From Elioraea tepidiphila DSM 17972 (GTDB taxonomy: Bacteria; Pseudomonadota; Alphaproteobacteria; Acetobacterales; Acetobacteraceae), in assembly GCF_000378465.1 (NCBI RefSeq), contig NZ_KB899922.1, forward strand, positions 58,032 through 122,031: a stretch of 64,000 nt of DNA, given 5' to 3'. The notes beneath the pieces were generated by a model, which was not told where the DNA came from, did no database searches, and saw nothing but the letters and a program-made list of their open reading frames with translations. Shown in pieces: positions 1 to 11,386 of the stretch. How positions within the stretch are numbered: position 1 is the first letter of the stretch; every line of letters begins with the position of its first letter. The translations under genes and the position numbers were made by a program.

Positions 1-1246
1 GCTCGACCAGCAGCGCGGCGGCGGCGGCCGCACGCTCCGGCGTCGGGAAGGCAGGGATCCCGGCCTCGTCGAGCCGGCGGCGATCGGCCCCGCTCTCGCC
101 GGGCCAGACGGCCAGCAGCGGCACCCGGCGCGGCATCGCCGAGGCCGTCGCCAGCGCCTCGGCCGCCGGGCTCGCGACCCCGCCCGCATCCGGGTCGGGC
201 ACATGCACCGCGATCACGGCATCGGCCGCGCCCGGCAGCCCGGCGAGTGCGGCGGCCACCTCGGCGAGCCGGTTCGGCGGGGCGTCATCGGCGATGATCA
301 GCGGGTTGGCCCGGGCGTTGCCGGGGGGAACCAGCAGGCCGAGCGCCTCGGCCGCCGCCGCGGGCGGGGGCGGAAGCGCGATCCCTTGTGCGGAGAGCGC
401 CCGGCCCGCCAGGGCCGCGAGCGCGCGCGTTCCCGAGACGACCGCGATCCGCTCTCCGCGCAGCGGGCCGGCGCGCGTGAGCGTCGAGAGGGCCGCCAGC
501 ATCGGATCCAGCCCCTCGACGCAGAGGATGCCGGCGCGGCGGAGCGCCGCGGCGAACACCGCGTCTTCGGGCAGATCGGGCGGCTCTGCCGCGTCCGGCG
601 CGGTGCGGATCGCCACCACGGCGCGGCCGCGCGCGGCGGCCCGGGCGGCCGAGAGGAAGCCGCGGCGGTTCTTGATCCGGCTGACCTCCAGCAGGATCGC
701 GCTGGTCCCCGGGTCGCGCGACAGCCAGTCGAGCGCGTCGGTGAAGCCGAGATCGTCGTTGCGGCCGAGCCCGATCACGGCTCTGAAGCCGAGCCCGTGC
801 GCGGCGGCGTGGTCGAGCACGGCGCGGGCGAAGCCGCGCGATTGGCCGACGAGCGCGAGCGGGCCCGGCTTCGGCATCGCCGCGACGAGCGAGGCGTTCA
901 GCCGTTGCGCCGGCGCGATCACGCCGAGCGCATGCCCGCCGAGGAAGCGCGGCCGGGGGCCGGGCGCGACCGGTGCCGGGCCCGTCAGGATCGCCGCCGG
1001 CGTGCCGCGTGCGGCCAGCCCGGCGAGCAGGGACTCGGGCGGGGCCGGCGTGGCGACCACGGCCAGGTCCGGGGTCTCGGGCAAATCGTCGGGCGTGGCC
1101 GCGGCATGGATCGGGCCGGCGAAGCCGCCGGCGCGGAGACTCGCCAGCACGACAGCGGCGGCGGGATCGTCGCCGATCACCGCCACCGAGGCCGGGCGCA
1201 GGAACCGCGCGAGCGGCAGGCGCTGGAATGGCAGCATCACTGTCAT
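1..1246 (-). CDS. NDP-forming acyl-CoA synthetase / CoA-binding protein, 3' end outside window
   Basis: The reading frame begins at the ATG at 1246-1244 and stays open to the window edge (415 codons), so the C-terminus is missing. The start reads MTVMLPFQRLPLARFLRP, then SVAVIGDDP, the Rossmann-like CoA-binding domain of the ADP-forming acetyl-CoA ligase family. Around residues 130-160 comes PLALVGQSRGFARAVLDHAA, followed by IGLGRNDDLGFTDALDWL and ILLEVSRIKNRRGF, typical of the succinyl-CoA-ligase-like flavodoxin domain. Full-length relatives continue with an ATP-grasp domain and sometimes a GNAT acetyltransferase domain; neither can be seen here. The likely role is ATP-linked acyl-CoA formation or protein acylation (Pat-like). 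The family is clear; the substrate is not. Confidence 0.8.
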   Translation of the reverse strand, partial: MTVMLPFQRLPLARFLRPASVAVIGDDPAAAVVLASLRAGGFAGPIHAAATPDDLPETPDLAVVATPAPPESLLAGLAARGTPAAILTGPAPVAPGPRPRFLGGHALGVIAPAQRLNASLVAAMPKPGPLALVGQSRGFARAVLDHAAAHGLGFRAVIGLGRNDDLGFTDALDWLSRDPGTSAILLEVSRIKNRRGFLSAARAAARGRAVVAIRTAPDAAEPPDLPEDAVFAAALRRAGILCVEGLDPMLAALSTLTRAGPLRGERIAVVSGTRALAALAGRALSAQGIALPPPPAAAAEALGLLVPPGNARANPLIIADDAPPNRLAEVAAALAGLPGAADAVIAVHVPDPDAGGVASPAAEALATASAMPRRVPLLAVWPGESGADRRRLDEAGIPAFPTPERAAAAAALLVE

Positions 1247-1353
1247 GGTTGCTGCGGTGCAGCATGGCCGACCACGACAGCCTAGCGCAAGCGCGGCGCG
1301 ATGACGCCTGCTAGGTGCGGCCGGGCGGCGTCCGCCCGGCCGGCCCCGAGGGG

Positions 1354-1731
1354 CTACGCCTTCATGATCACCGCTTCGAGGTAGGGCGACGGGACGATCA
1401 GCGCGTCCGGCCCGCCGCGGTTGTGCTCCCCGGCAAGCGCCAGCAGATCGGCCTCCAGCGCGATCTGGCCCGCGGTATCGAGGGCGGCGGAGGTCCGGTT
1501 GGTCGGCCCGTACCAGGTGCGGAACACGTCCAGCCAATGCGCGGCCGAGCGGTCGCGGAAGGTGAAGGTCTGGGTCGTGGCCTGCACCCACTGGCCGGGG
1601 AACAGCTCCTTCAGCCGCGCCTCGGTGCCCCGGAGCGCCGGCGAGCGCAGCCCGGCGGGCGGATTCGTGGCTTGCGGGCGCTCTTTGATCGCGGCGAGAT
1701 CGGGCGGGGAGGGAGCGGTGGTGGTGGTCAT
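1354..1731 (-). pseudogene. Class I SAM methyltransferase remnant with internal deletion
   Basis: A 125-codon frame starts at the ATG at 1731. Its first 18 residues (LAAIKERPQAT) resemble the N-terminal helix of a common class I SAM-dependent methyltransferase family. It then jumps directly to the family's C-terminal part: PPAGLRSPALRGTEARL, FRDRSAAHWLDVFRTWYGPT and LIVPSPYLEAVI. The roughly 150-residue Rossmann core carrying the SAM-binding glycine motif is absent, so the product cannot be an active methyltransferase. The frame is intact across the junction, which suggests a single in-frame deletion rather than gradual decay. It lies next to another broken gene. Confidence 0.7.
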
Positions 1732-1970
1732 CGTGATCGCCGTTTCGTAGCCGGACCGCCTCGCGCGCAGCACGATGCTGCAACACCGCCGAAACACGCG
1801 CGTGATCCGCTGCCGTGCCGGGACGACATGGCCTGGACGGAGGCGAGACGATCGCGGTGCGGGGCGTGTGTGGCGAAGGCGGCCATTGCGGGACCTTGGA
1901 TACGGCACCGAGCCCCGCGCCGGAATGACTGCGAAGCCGGATCATCTGGCCGCGCGTCCGGAACAGCAGG

Positions 1971-2597
1971 ATGGATGCGATGACGGATCCGCTTTCGGCC
2001 GTGCTGCGCTCGGTGCGCCTCTCGGGCGGCGTGTTCGTCGATGCGCGGTTCAGCGCGCCGTGGGCGGTGCGCTCGCGCCTGACCGCGGCGGAGTGGAGGC
2101 CGTTCCTCGAGCGGCCGGCGCGGGTGATCGCGTATCACGTGATCATCGAGGGCGAGCTCGATCTTTCGGTCGTGGGCGAAAGGCCGGTCCGCCTGCGCGC
2201 GGGCGAGATCGCGTTGCTGACGCGCAACGACGAGCACGTGATGGCGAGCGGGCCCGGGCTTGTGCCGGTGGGCGCGGATGCGCTGATCGCATCTGGTTCG
2301 GAAGGCGGGCTTGCGCGCATCGTGCATGGCGGCGGCGGTGCTGGCGTGCACATGATCTGCGGCTTCCTCGACAGCGAGGACCCGCAGGCATCGCTGTTCG
2401 CCGCCTTGCCGCGCGTGCTGACGCTCGACATTCGTGCGGCCGCCTCGCGCGACTGGATCGAGGCCTCGGTGCGTTTCGCGGCGAACGAACTCGCCGATCA
2501 CCGTCCGACCTGTCGTTGCGGAGTGCGGAAGGTGGCTCCCCGAGCTGGACTCGAACCAGCGACACGCGGATTAACAGTCCGCTGCTCTACCAACTGA
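1971..2597 (+). pseudogene. AraC-family regulator, cupin sensor half only, runs into tRNA-Asn
   Basis: The start is at 1971 or the in-frame ATG at 1980 (MTDPLSAVLRSVRLSGGVF). The first 175 or so residues match the N-terminal cupin (AraC_binding/Cupin_6) domain of AraC-type regulators: a beta-rich core with LSVVGERPVRLRAGEIALL, GVHMICGFLD and LFAALPRVLTLD. Similarity stops near position 2505. The C-terminal double helix-turn-helix is missing, and the frame continues antisense through the 3' half of the tRNA-Asn gene before stopping at 2597. Family members are about 300 residues, so this is a truncated regulator that probably cannot bind DNA. The break sits beside the 3' end of a tRNA, a common integration and deletion site. 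Confidence 0.7.
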
Positions 2598-2608
2598 GCT
2601 ATCGGGGA
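2533..2608 (-). tRNA. tRNA-Asn (anticodon GTT)
   Basis: The minus strand folds as a 76-nt cloverleaf beginning TCCCCGATAGCTCAG and ending CTCGGGGA-G-CCA, with CCA encoded. The anticodon loop is CTGTTAA inside the GCGGA/TCCGC stem, giving GTT. It lies downstream of tRNA-Cys on the same strand, probably as one transcript. Confidence 0.97.
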
Positions 2609-2676
2609 CCAGTGCCCGGCGGCGTCATAGATCACCGACCCGCCCCACGCAAGCGCGGCGCGCGCCCTGTCGCGGC

Positions 2677-2750
2677 TGGAGGCCCGGGCCGGAATCGAAC
2701 CGACGTACGGGGATTTGCAGTCCCCTGCATGGCCACTCTGCCACCGGGCC
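2677..2750 (-). tRNA. tRNA-Cys (anticodon GCA)
   Basis: The minus strand gives a 74-nt cloverleaf with acceptor GGCCCGG/CCGGGCC, encoded CCA, and anticodon loop CTGCAAA inside GGGGA/TCCCC, so the anticodon is GCA. It is upstream of tRNA-Asn, 68 nt apart. Confidence 0.97.
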
Positions 2751-2818
2751 GGACGCAGCCGAGGCGCGGTCCATAGGGCGCGGCCCGAAGCGGGTCAAGC
2801 ACGCCCGCGCGGCGCACC

Positions 2819-2848
2819 TTGTTGCGGCGCACCCGCGCACCCTATAAC
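2819..2848 (+). promoter_or_regulatory. Candidate sigma-70 promoter for the PCMT-like gene
   Basis: TTGTTG at 2819-2824 and TATAAC at 2843-2848 are separated by 18 nt, 27 nt upstream of the start codon at 2875. AT-rich hexamers stand out in this GC-rich DNA. The shadowing tRNA genes run the other way. Confidence 0.5.
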
Positions 2849-2874
2849 CCGCCCCGCACCAACGGGAGCCACAG

Positions 2875-3534
2875 ATGGACTTCGCCCGGGCCCGACTCAA
2901 CATGGTCGAGGGCCAGCTCCGTCCCAACAAGGTGACGGACCCTCGCATCCTGGCCGCCATGCTCGACCTGCCGCGCGAGCGCTTCCTGCCCGCGGACCGG
3001 CGGGCTTTCGCCTATCTCGACGAGGATGTGCCGGTCGCACCCGGCCGCGCGCTGATGGAGCCGATGGTGCTCGCGCGGCTGGTGCAGGCCGCCGAGGTGG
3101 AGGAGACCAGCCGCGTGCTGGTGGTCGCCGCCGGCGCCGGGTACGGCGCCGCCCTGCTCGCGCGGCTCGCCGCCTCGGTGGTGGCGCTGGACGCGCCGGG
3201 CGAGCCGGTCGAGCGGCTGCGCGCCACGCTCGCCGCGGTCGGGGCGACGTCCGTGCGCGTGGTCGGCGGGCCGGTGACCGATGGCTGGGCCGCCGAGGCG
3301 CCCTATGACGTGATCCTGATCGAGGGCGCGGTCGAGACCATCCCCGAGGCGATCCCCGCCCAGCTCGTCGAGGGTGGGCGGCTGGTCACGGTCGAGGCAT
3401 CGGGTCGCCCGGGGGTGCTCGGGGTGGCGGTGCGCCTCGTGCGCGTGGCCGGCACCACGACGCGCCTGCCGCTCTTCGATGCCGGCACGCCAGTGCTGCC
3501 CGAGTTCCGCCGCAGGCGCGGCTTCGTGTTCTGA
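2875..3534 (+). CDS. Protein-L-isoaspartate O-methyltransferase-like protein
   Basis: A 219-residue protein of the PCMT fold. It opens with MDFARARLNMVEGQLRPN and RERFLPADRRAFAYLDED, the usual N-terminal region of this alphaproteobacterial subfamily. The SAM-binding strand reads VLVVAAGAGYGAALLARLAA (canonical PCMT has IGTGSGY), and VILIEGAVETIP follows. The usual TISQP substrate loop is replaced by RALMEPMVLARL. It is therefore a divergent paralogue of the true pcm at 46014-46685, and its substrate may not be isoaspartate. It is followed 3 nt later by a rhodanese gene and then tolC; such a PCMT-like gene beside tolC is common in alphaproteobacteria. Confidence 0.85.
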   Translation: MDFARARLNMVEGQLRPNKVTDPRILAAMLDLPRERFLPADRRAFAYLDEDVPVAPGRALMEPMVLARLVQAAEVEETSRVLVVAAGAGYGAALLARLAASVVALDAPGEPVERLRATLAAVGATSVRVVGGPVTDGWAAEAPYDVILIEGAVETIPEAIPAQLVEGGRLVTVEASGRPGVLGVAVRLVRVAGTTTRLPLFDAGTPVLPEFRRRRGFVF

Positions 3535-3537
3535 GCG

Positions 3538-3867
3538 GTGGCAGGCGAGGCGCTGGAGATCGACGTCGGGACGCTTGCCGCCTGGCGCGCGGGTGGCCAG
3601 CCGCATGCGGTGCTGGACGTGCGCGAACCGTGGGAGGTCGCCCTCGCCGCGTTTCCCGGCGCGCTCGCGGTGCCGATGCGCGAGATCCCGGCGCGGGTGG
3701 CCGAACTTCCGCGTGACGTGCCCCTGGTTGTGCTGTGCCATCATGGCAGCCGGAGTCTGCGCGTGACATACTGGCTGCGCGCGCAGGGAGTGGCACAGGC
3801 CGTGAACCTGCGCGGCGGGATCGACGCGTGGTCGTCGCAGATCGACCCCACGGTCCCGGCGTATTGA
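3538..3867 (+). CDS. Rhodanese-like domain protein
   Basis: A 109-residue single-domain rhodanese with a GTG start 3 nt after the previous stop. The family signature AVLDVREPWEVALA near residue 20 is followed by FPGALAVPMREIP. The active-site loop is VVLCHHGSRSLR with Cys near residue 66, as in single-domain sulfurtransferases. The C-terminal helix NLRGGIDAWS is complete. It has no signal peptide, so it is cytoplasmic. Likely activity is transfer of sulfane sulfur; partner unknown. It is probably co-transcribed with the PCMT-like gene and perhaps tolC. Confidence 0.9.
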   Translation: MAGEALEIDVGTLAAWRAGGQPHAVLDVREPWEVALAAFPGALAVPMREIPARVAELPRDVPLVVLCHHGSRSLRVTYWLRAQGVAQAVNLRGGIDAWSSQIDPTVPAY

Positions 3868-3907
3868 CGTCCCTCGGGGCGGTCCTGCACGGATCGTTCA
3901 TCTGTCC

Positions 3908-5356
3908 ATGCCAGACGGGAGTGCGGTGCTGACGATGCGCGAGCGGAGAAGGACCCGGGTCGTGGCAGGGGCTGTGTGCGGGGTCGGACGGGCAGGGGGC
4001 TGGCTCGCGGGCGCGCTCGTGCTCGCCGCGCTGTCCGGCGCGCCGGTCGCCGCGCAGCCCTTGCAGGAGGCGCTGGCGGCCGCCTACGCCAACAACCCCA
4101 CGCTCCAGGCCGCGCGCGCCCGGCTGCGCGCGACCGACGAGAACGTGCCGCAGGCGCTGTCCGGCTGGCGGCCGACGGTCACGCTGCAGGGCCGCGCGGG
4201 CTACGCCGACGGCACCACCACCAACACCCGCACCGGCGCGCGGCTGGACGCCGAGCGCAACCTGCTCTCCGGCAGCGCCACCGTGGTCCAGCCGCTCTAT
4301 CGCGGCGGCCGCACCGTGGCGCAGACCCGCCGCGCCGAGAGCCAGGTGATGGCCGAGCGCGCCAACCTGATCGCCACCGAACAGCAGGTGCTGCTGGACG
4401 CGATCACCGCCTATGTGAACGTGATCCAGAACCAGGAGGTGCTGCGGCTGGCCGAGAACAACGTGCGCGTGCTGACGCGCCAGCTCCAGGCGGCGCGCGA
4501 CCGGTTCCGGGTCGGCGAGATCACCCGCACGGATGTCGCCCAGGCGGAGGCGCGGCTCGAGCGCGCCCGCTCCGAGCGCGCCAATGCCGAAGGCCAGTTG
4601 CAGAACAGCCGCGCGGCCTATGCGCGCGTGATCGGCGAGCCGCCGCAGGCGCTGGTGCCGCCGCCGCCGATCCGCCCGGTGGCGACTTCGGCGGACGAGG
4701 CCGCCCGGCTGGCCGAGGCGAACAGCCCGGGCGTGCTGCGCGCGATGTTCGACGAGCAGGCCGCGATCGCCAATGTGGACGTGGTGTTCGGCGAGTTGCT
4801 GCCGAGCGTGAACCTGGAGGCGAGCACGTTCCGCAACGATAACAGCGCCCAGCCCGGCACGCGCGCCACCGGCAGCCAGATCGTCGCCGCGCTGTCGGTG
4901 CCGATCTACCAGGGCGGGCAGGAGCATGCCCGGGTGCGCCAGGCCAAGCAGCAGGCGCAGCAGGCGCGCGAGGTGCTGGCCGACGCGCAGCGCGTCGCGG
5001 TCGAGAACGCCCGCCGGGCCTGGGAGACACTGACGGCGAGTCGCGCGCAGATCTCCGCGTTGCAGGCGCAGGTACGCGCCAACGAGATCGCGCTCGACGG
5101 CGTGCAGCGCGAGGCGCTGGTCGGCAGCCGCACCACCCTCGACGTGCTGAACGCGGAGCAGGAACTGCTCGATGCGCGCGTCGCGCTGGTGCGCGCCACG
5201 CGCGACGTGGTGATCGCCTCCTACGCGCTCGCCTCGACGGCGGGGCGGCTCACCGCGCGCGACCTGAACCTGCCGGTGGCGATCTACGATCCGATCGATC
5301 ACTACGGCTCGGTGCGCAACCGCCTGTTCGGGACCGACATCCCGGCGCCGCGCTGA
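3908..5356 (+). CDS. tolC: TolC-family outer-membrane efflux/secretion channel
   Basis: A protein of up to 482 residues; an internal ATG at 3935 is an alternative start with a better upstream GGGAG. A signal peptide (hydrophobic LAGALVLAALSGAPVAAQ) leads into LQEALAAAYANNPTLQAARA, the standard TolC entry helix. Long heptad-rich helices with two internal OEP repeats follow, including RFRVGEITRTDVAQAEARL in repeat one and ALVGSRTTLDVLNAEQELLD in repeat two. Length and repeat structure are normal. It forms the trimeric outer-membrane duct for type I secretion and RND/MFS efflux; no partner pump is encoded nearby. Confidence 0.93.
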   Translation: MPDGSAVLTMRERRRTRVVAGAVCGVGRAGGWLAGALVLAALSGAPVAAQPLQEALAAAYANNPTLQAARARLRATDENVPQALSGWRPTVTLQGRAGYADGTTTNTRTGARLDAERNLLSGSATVVQPLYRGGRTVAQTRRAESQVMAERANLIATEQQVLLDAITAYVNVIQNQEVLRLAENNVRVLTRQLQAARDRFRVGEITRTDVAQAEARLERARSERANAEGQLQNSRAAYARVIGEPPQALVPPPPIRPVATSADEAARLAEANSPGVLRAMFDEQAAIANVDVVFGELLPSVNLEASTFRNDNSAQPGTRATGSQIVAALSVPIYQGGQEHARVRQAKQQAQQAREVLADAQRVAVENARRAWETLTASRAQISALQAQVRANEIALDGVQREALVGSRTTLDVLNAEQELLDARVALVRATRDVVIASYALASTAGRLTARDLNLPVAIYDPIDHYGSVRNRLFGTDIPAPR

Positions 5357-5372
5357 GCTGAGGAGGACCCCC

Positions 5373-5903
5373 ATGGCCGAGCCCCCCAAGACCGCACCGG
5401 GTGCCCCAGACCCGTCGATGGAGGACATCCTCGCCTCGATCCGGCGCATCCTCGACGACGAGACGCCCGCCGCCGCGGCACCCGGGGGGGCGGGGGAGGA
5501 GGTGCTCGACCTCACCGAGACCATGCTCGCGCCCGAGGACCGCCCACCGCCGAAGGCGGCGCCCCCGCCCGAGCCGCCGCCCGTCGTGGCCGCGCCGCCG
5601 CCGCCACCACCGCCACCGGTGCTGGAGCCGCCGCCCGCCCCGACGGTCGCGGAGTCCGCGCTGATCGGCGCCGCCGCCGCCGGGGCTGCCGGCGCCTCGC
5701 TCGCCGCGCTGCGCGCCGCCACGGGGGCCGCCGCCGCCATCCCGCCCCGGCCCGAGACGCTGGTCGGCTACGCCAATCTCACGCTGGAGCAGATGGTGCG
5801 CGAGGAGATCCGCCCGCTGCTGAAGGCGTGGCTGGACGAGAACCTGCCGCCGCTGGTCGAGCGGCTGGTGAAGGCCGAGCTCGACCGCATCGCGCGCGGG
5901 TAG
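5373..5903 (+). CDS. popZ: PopZ-family polar organising protein (DUF2497)
   Basis: 176 residues, close to Caulobacter PopZ (177). It has the three-part PopZ layout: an N-terminal binding helix with PSMEDILASIRRILDD (residues 14-28), a low-complexity proline/alanine-rich spacer (about residues 35-120), and the C-terminal oligomerisation helices (EQMVREEIRPLLKAWLDENL). PopZ forms a polar matrix that anchors ParB-bound chromosome origins and cell-cycle proteins. It sits just upstream of valS, the usual alphaproteobacterial arrangement, and follows tolC by 16 nt with an AGGAGG-type ribosome site. Confidence 0.88.
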   Translation: MAEPPKTAPGAPDPSMEDILASIRRILDDETPAAAAPGGAGEEVLDLTETMLAPEDRPPPKAAPPPEPPPVVAAPPPPPPPPVLEPPPAPTVAESALIGAAAAGAAGASLAALRAATGAAAAIPPRPETLVGYANLTLEQMVREEIRPLLKAWLDENLPPLVERLVKAELDRIARG

Positions 5904-6044
5904 CGCGGATCCCGATCCGGCGGAGCCGCCTGATCGGGTGAAGCTGCGCGCCCGGACGTGCCTGTGCGGGGCAGGGTTTCGCCCCGCCGGCTTGACGCGC
6001 GGCCACGCCGCGCGGCCCAATCCCGGCCCCTCGCAGGAGACGCC

Positions 6045-8738
<2,694 letters not shown>

Positions 8739-8769
8739 GACGGAACGGGAGACGGGAAGGGAGCGCCCG

Positions 8770-10494
8770 ATGGCCGCAGAGACCTGGGACAAGAGCCGCC
8801 TGCCGAGCCGGCACTCGACCGTCGGGCCTGGCCGGGCGCCGCACCGCAGCTACTACTACGCGATGGGGCTGTCGAAGGAGGAGATCGCGCAGCCCTTCGT
8901 CGGCGTCGCCACCTGCTGGAACGAGGCCGCCCCCTGCAACATCGCGCTCGCCCGCCAAGCGCAGAGTGCCAAGCGCGGCGTGGCCGAGGCGGGAGCGACG
9001 CCGCGCGAGTTCTGCACCATCACCGTCACCGACGGCATCGCGATGGGGCACCAGGGGATGAAGTCCTCGCTCGCCTCGCGCGAGGTGATCGCGGACTCGA
9101 TCGAGCTCACGGTGCGCGGCCACGGCTATGACGCGCTCGTGGGCCTTGCCGGCTGCGACAAGTCGCTGCCCGGCGTGATGATGGCGATGCTGCGGCTCAA
9201 TGTGCCGTCGGTGTTCATGTACGGAGGTTCGATCCTGCCCGGAAAGTTCCGCGGCCGTGACGTCACCGTGCTCGACGTGTTCGAGGCGGTCGGCCAGCAC
9301 GCGGCCGGCAAGATGAGCGACGCGGAGCTCGAGGAACTGGAGCGCGTGGTGTGTCCGGGGGCCGGCGCCTGCGGCGGCCAGTTCACCGCCAACACCATGG
9401 CGATGGTCTCCGAGGCGATCGGGCTCGCGCTGCCCGGCTCGGCCGGCGCGCCGGCGCCGGTGGAGGAGCGCGACGTCTATGCGCTGCGCTCGGGCCAGGC
9501 GGTGGTGGAGCTGATCCGCCGGAACATCCGCCCGCGCGACATCGTCACGCGCGAGGCGCTGGAGAACGCCGCCGTGGTGGTGGGTGCCACGGGAGGCAGC
9601 ACCAACGCCGCGCTGCACCTGCCGGCGATCGCGCACGAGGCGGGGATCCGCTTCACGCTGCGCGACGTCGCCGCGATCATGAAGCGCACGCCCTACATCG
9701 CCGACCTCAAGCCGGGCGGGCGCTACGTTGCGGCCGATGTGCACCGGATCGGTGGCGTGCCGGTGGTGATCAAGGCCCTGCTCGATGCCGGGCTGCTGCA
9801 CGGGGACTGCCTGACGGTCAGCGGCAGGACGATCGCGGAGAACCACGCCGACGTGGTGTTCCCGGCCGATCAGGATGTCGTGCGGCCGGTGTCGGCACCG
9901 CTCTCGCCCACGGGCGGCGTGGTCGGGCTGTTCGGCAACCTCGCCCCGGACGGGGCGATCGTGAAGGTGGCGGGGATGAAGTCGCTGCGCTTCGAGGGCC
10001 GCGCCCTCTGCTTCGACTGCGAGGAGGACGCCTTCGCCGCGGTGCAGGCGCGCGCCTACCAGCCGGGCGACGTGATCGTGATCCGCTACGAGGGGCCGAA
10101 GGGCGGGCCGGGGATGCGCGAGATGCTCTCCACCACCTCGGCGATCTACGGCCAGGGCATGGGCGACAAGGTGGCGCTGATCACCGACGGCCGCTTCTCG
10201 GGCGCCACGCGCGGCTTCTGCATCGGCCATGTCACGCCCGAGGCGGCGGTCGGCGGGCCGATCGCGCTGCTGCAGAACGGCGACCGCATCGTGATCGACG
10301 CCGAGAAGGGCACGCTGGAGGTCGATCTCTCGGGCGAGGAGCTCGACCGCCGGCGCGCGCTCTGGCAGCCGCGCGAGACGATCTACGCCTCGGGCGCGCT
10401 GTGGAAATACGCCCAGCTCGTGGGCCCCGCGCACGAGGGTGCGGTGACGCATCCCGGCGCGCGCGCCGAGCGGCACGTCTACGCGGATCTGTAG
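8770..10494 (+). CDS. ilvD: Dihydroxy-acid dehydratase
   Basis: 574 residues from the ATG at 8770, with a purine-rich GGGAGACGGGAAGGGAG ribosome site. It dehydrates 2,3-dihydroxy-isovalerate and -methylvalerate in valine/isoleucine synthesis. The iron-sulfur cysteines are in [23 protein letters not shown] and [34 protein letters not shown] marks the C-terminal part. This is the IlvD/Edd family, and the length and N-terminus favour IlvD over Edd. It stands alone rather than in an ilv operon, 31 nt downstream of valS on the same strand. Confidence 0.95.
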   Translation: MAAETWDKSRLPSRHSTVGPGRAPHRSYYYAMGLSKEEIAQPFVGVATCWNEAAPCNIALARQAQSAKRGVAEAGATPREFCTITVTDGIAMGHQGMKSSLASREVIADSIELTVRGHGYDALVGLAGCDKSLPGVMMAMLRLNVPSVFMYGGSILPGKFRGRDVTVLDVFEAVGQHAAGKMSDAELEELERVVCPGAGACGGQFTANTMAMVSEAIGLALPGSAGAPAPVEERDVYALRSGQAVVELIRRNIRPRDIVTREALENAAVVVGATGGSTNAALHLPAIAHEAGIRFTLRDVAAIMKRTPYIADLKPGGRYVAADVHRIGGVPVVIKALLDAGLLHGDCLTVSGRTIAENHADVVFPADQDVVRPVSAPLSPTGGVVGLFGNLAPDGAIVKVAGMKSLRFEGRALCFDCEEDAFAAVQARAYQPGDVIVIRYEGPKGGPGMREMLSTTSAIYGQGMGDKVALITDGRFSGATRGFCIGHVTPEAAVGGPIALLQNGDRIVIDAEKGTLEVDLSGEELDRRRALWQPRETIYASGALWKYAQLVGPAHEGAVTHPGARAERHVYADL

Positions 10495-10535
10495 GCTCCA
10501 CCGAGTTCGGTGCAGTCGCTCGGCTGCGCTGGAGC
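10495..10535 (+). terminator. Structured element right after ilvD
   Basis: Immediately after the ilvD stop, GCTCCA (10495-10500) pairs with TGGAGC (10530-10535). Between them lie two smaller stems, CCG/CGG around AGTT near 10501-10510 and GCAG/CTGC near 10512-10526. There is no T-run, so it is not a classical intrinsic terminator; it may be a 3' transcript-stabilising structure. Confidence 0.3.
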
Positions 10536-10954
10536 GGGCGTTTGGTCCGGGTCCGCCCTGAGGCCGCGCGCACGCCGCCTCGCGTTTCGACAGCAAGCCG
10601 ACCCGGTATCAGCATGATTGCCGGTCCCACGCGGGAGCGGCGCGACGCATGCGTTTGCCCTGGTCCTCCCCCTTGTTGGCCTCGTCCCTGGAATGGCATG
10701 CGCCGGGTGCCGTGGCCCTTTCAAGGCCCTTGGCGGAGCACCGCCACCGCCGGCCCGGGATCGCGCAGCGGCGGGCGCCCGGGCACCCGAACCGCCACCG
10801 CCGCTTTCAGCGGGACAGTTCACCGGCGAGCACCGGACGTGCGACGGCCGGGGCATCGGGCCGCAACGCGCGCCGCCGATCGCTCGCCCGGGTTTGCGCC
10901 CGGCATCACGCCGGCGTAACGTGCGGCTCCGGGGTCGCCGCAGGGGGGCTGCGC
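10536..10954. other. 420-nt intergenic stretch, nothing recognised
   Basis: The stretch between ilvD and the secreted protein gene holds short open frames on both strands, but none has a family match, a convincing ribosome site or a coherent domain. One has a hydrophobic segment (FALVLPLVGLVPGMACAG) followed by proline-rich sequence without recognisable fold. It may be decayed coding DNA. Confidence 0.4.
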
Positions 10955-11377
10955 ATGCTTGACTGTCGCATCGTCACCGTCGCGGCCCTGCTCATGGTTG
11001 CCGTACCAGGCATCTCGCCGGCGGCCGAGATCTCGTATCGCGGCGACTGGCGCTGCGAGGCGCTGCCGTCGGCCAATCTGAGTGCCGTGCGGGCCGACGC
11101 GATGGCACTGCGCAACGGCCCGCGGCTCACTGTCTGGCGACCGGTTCGTACACCGGACGGCTCGCGCGAGTTCGGGCGCGAGACGGGCACGACGACGATC
11201 CGCGATGGCCGGTTCACGCTCGAGACCTCCGTCACCCTGCCGCGTACGGTCATCAACGGCACGTTCGTCGGCAGCGCCACCGATACCGAGATCGCGTTCA
11301 GCGGTGTCCAGAAGGTGCAGCTCGACGCCGGCGGATTCGGCGAGCGCCGCTGCCGCGTGACGCTGACGCGGCAGTAG
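10955..11377 (+). CDS. Secreted hypothetical protein
   Basis: 140 residues from the ATG at 10955. The first 24 (MLDCRIVTVAALLMVAVPGI) form a signal peptide with cleavage likely after SPAA. The mature part is mostly predicted beta strand, with two cysteines that could pair, one in DWRCEALP and one at ERRCRVTL near the end. Repeating Gly/Thr-rich strands (TTTIRDGRFTLETSVTL, TVINGTFVGSATDTEIAF) suggest a small beta-barrel-like domain. I do not recognise the family. It converges on the cupin gene with 9 nt between stops. Confidence 0.6.
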   Translation: MLDCRIVTVAALLMVAVPGISPAAEISYRGDWRCEALPSANLSAVRADAMALRNGPRLTVWRPVRTPDGSREFGRETGTTTIRDGRFTLETSVTLPRTVINGTFVGSATDTEIAFSGVQKVQLDAGGFGERRCRVTLTRQ

Positions 11378-11386
11378 CAGCGCGGC

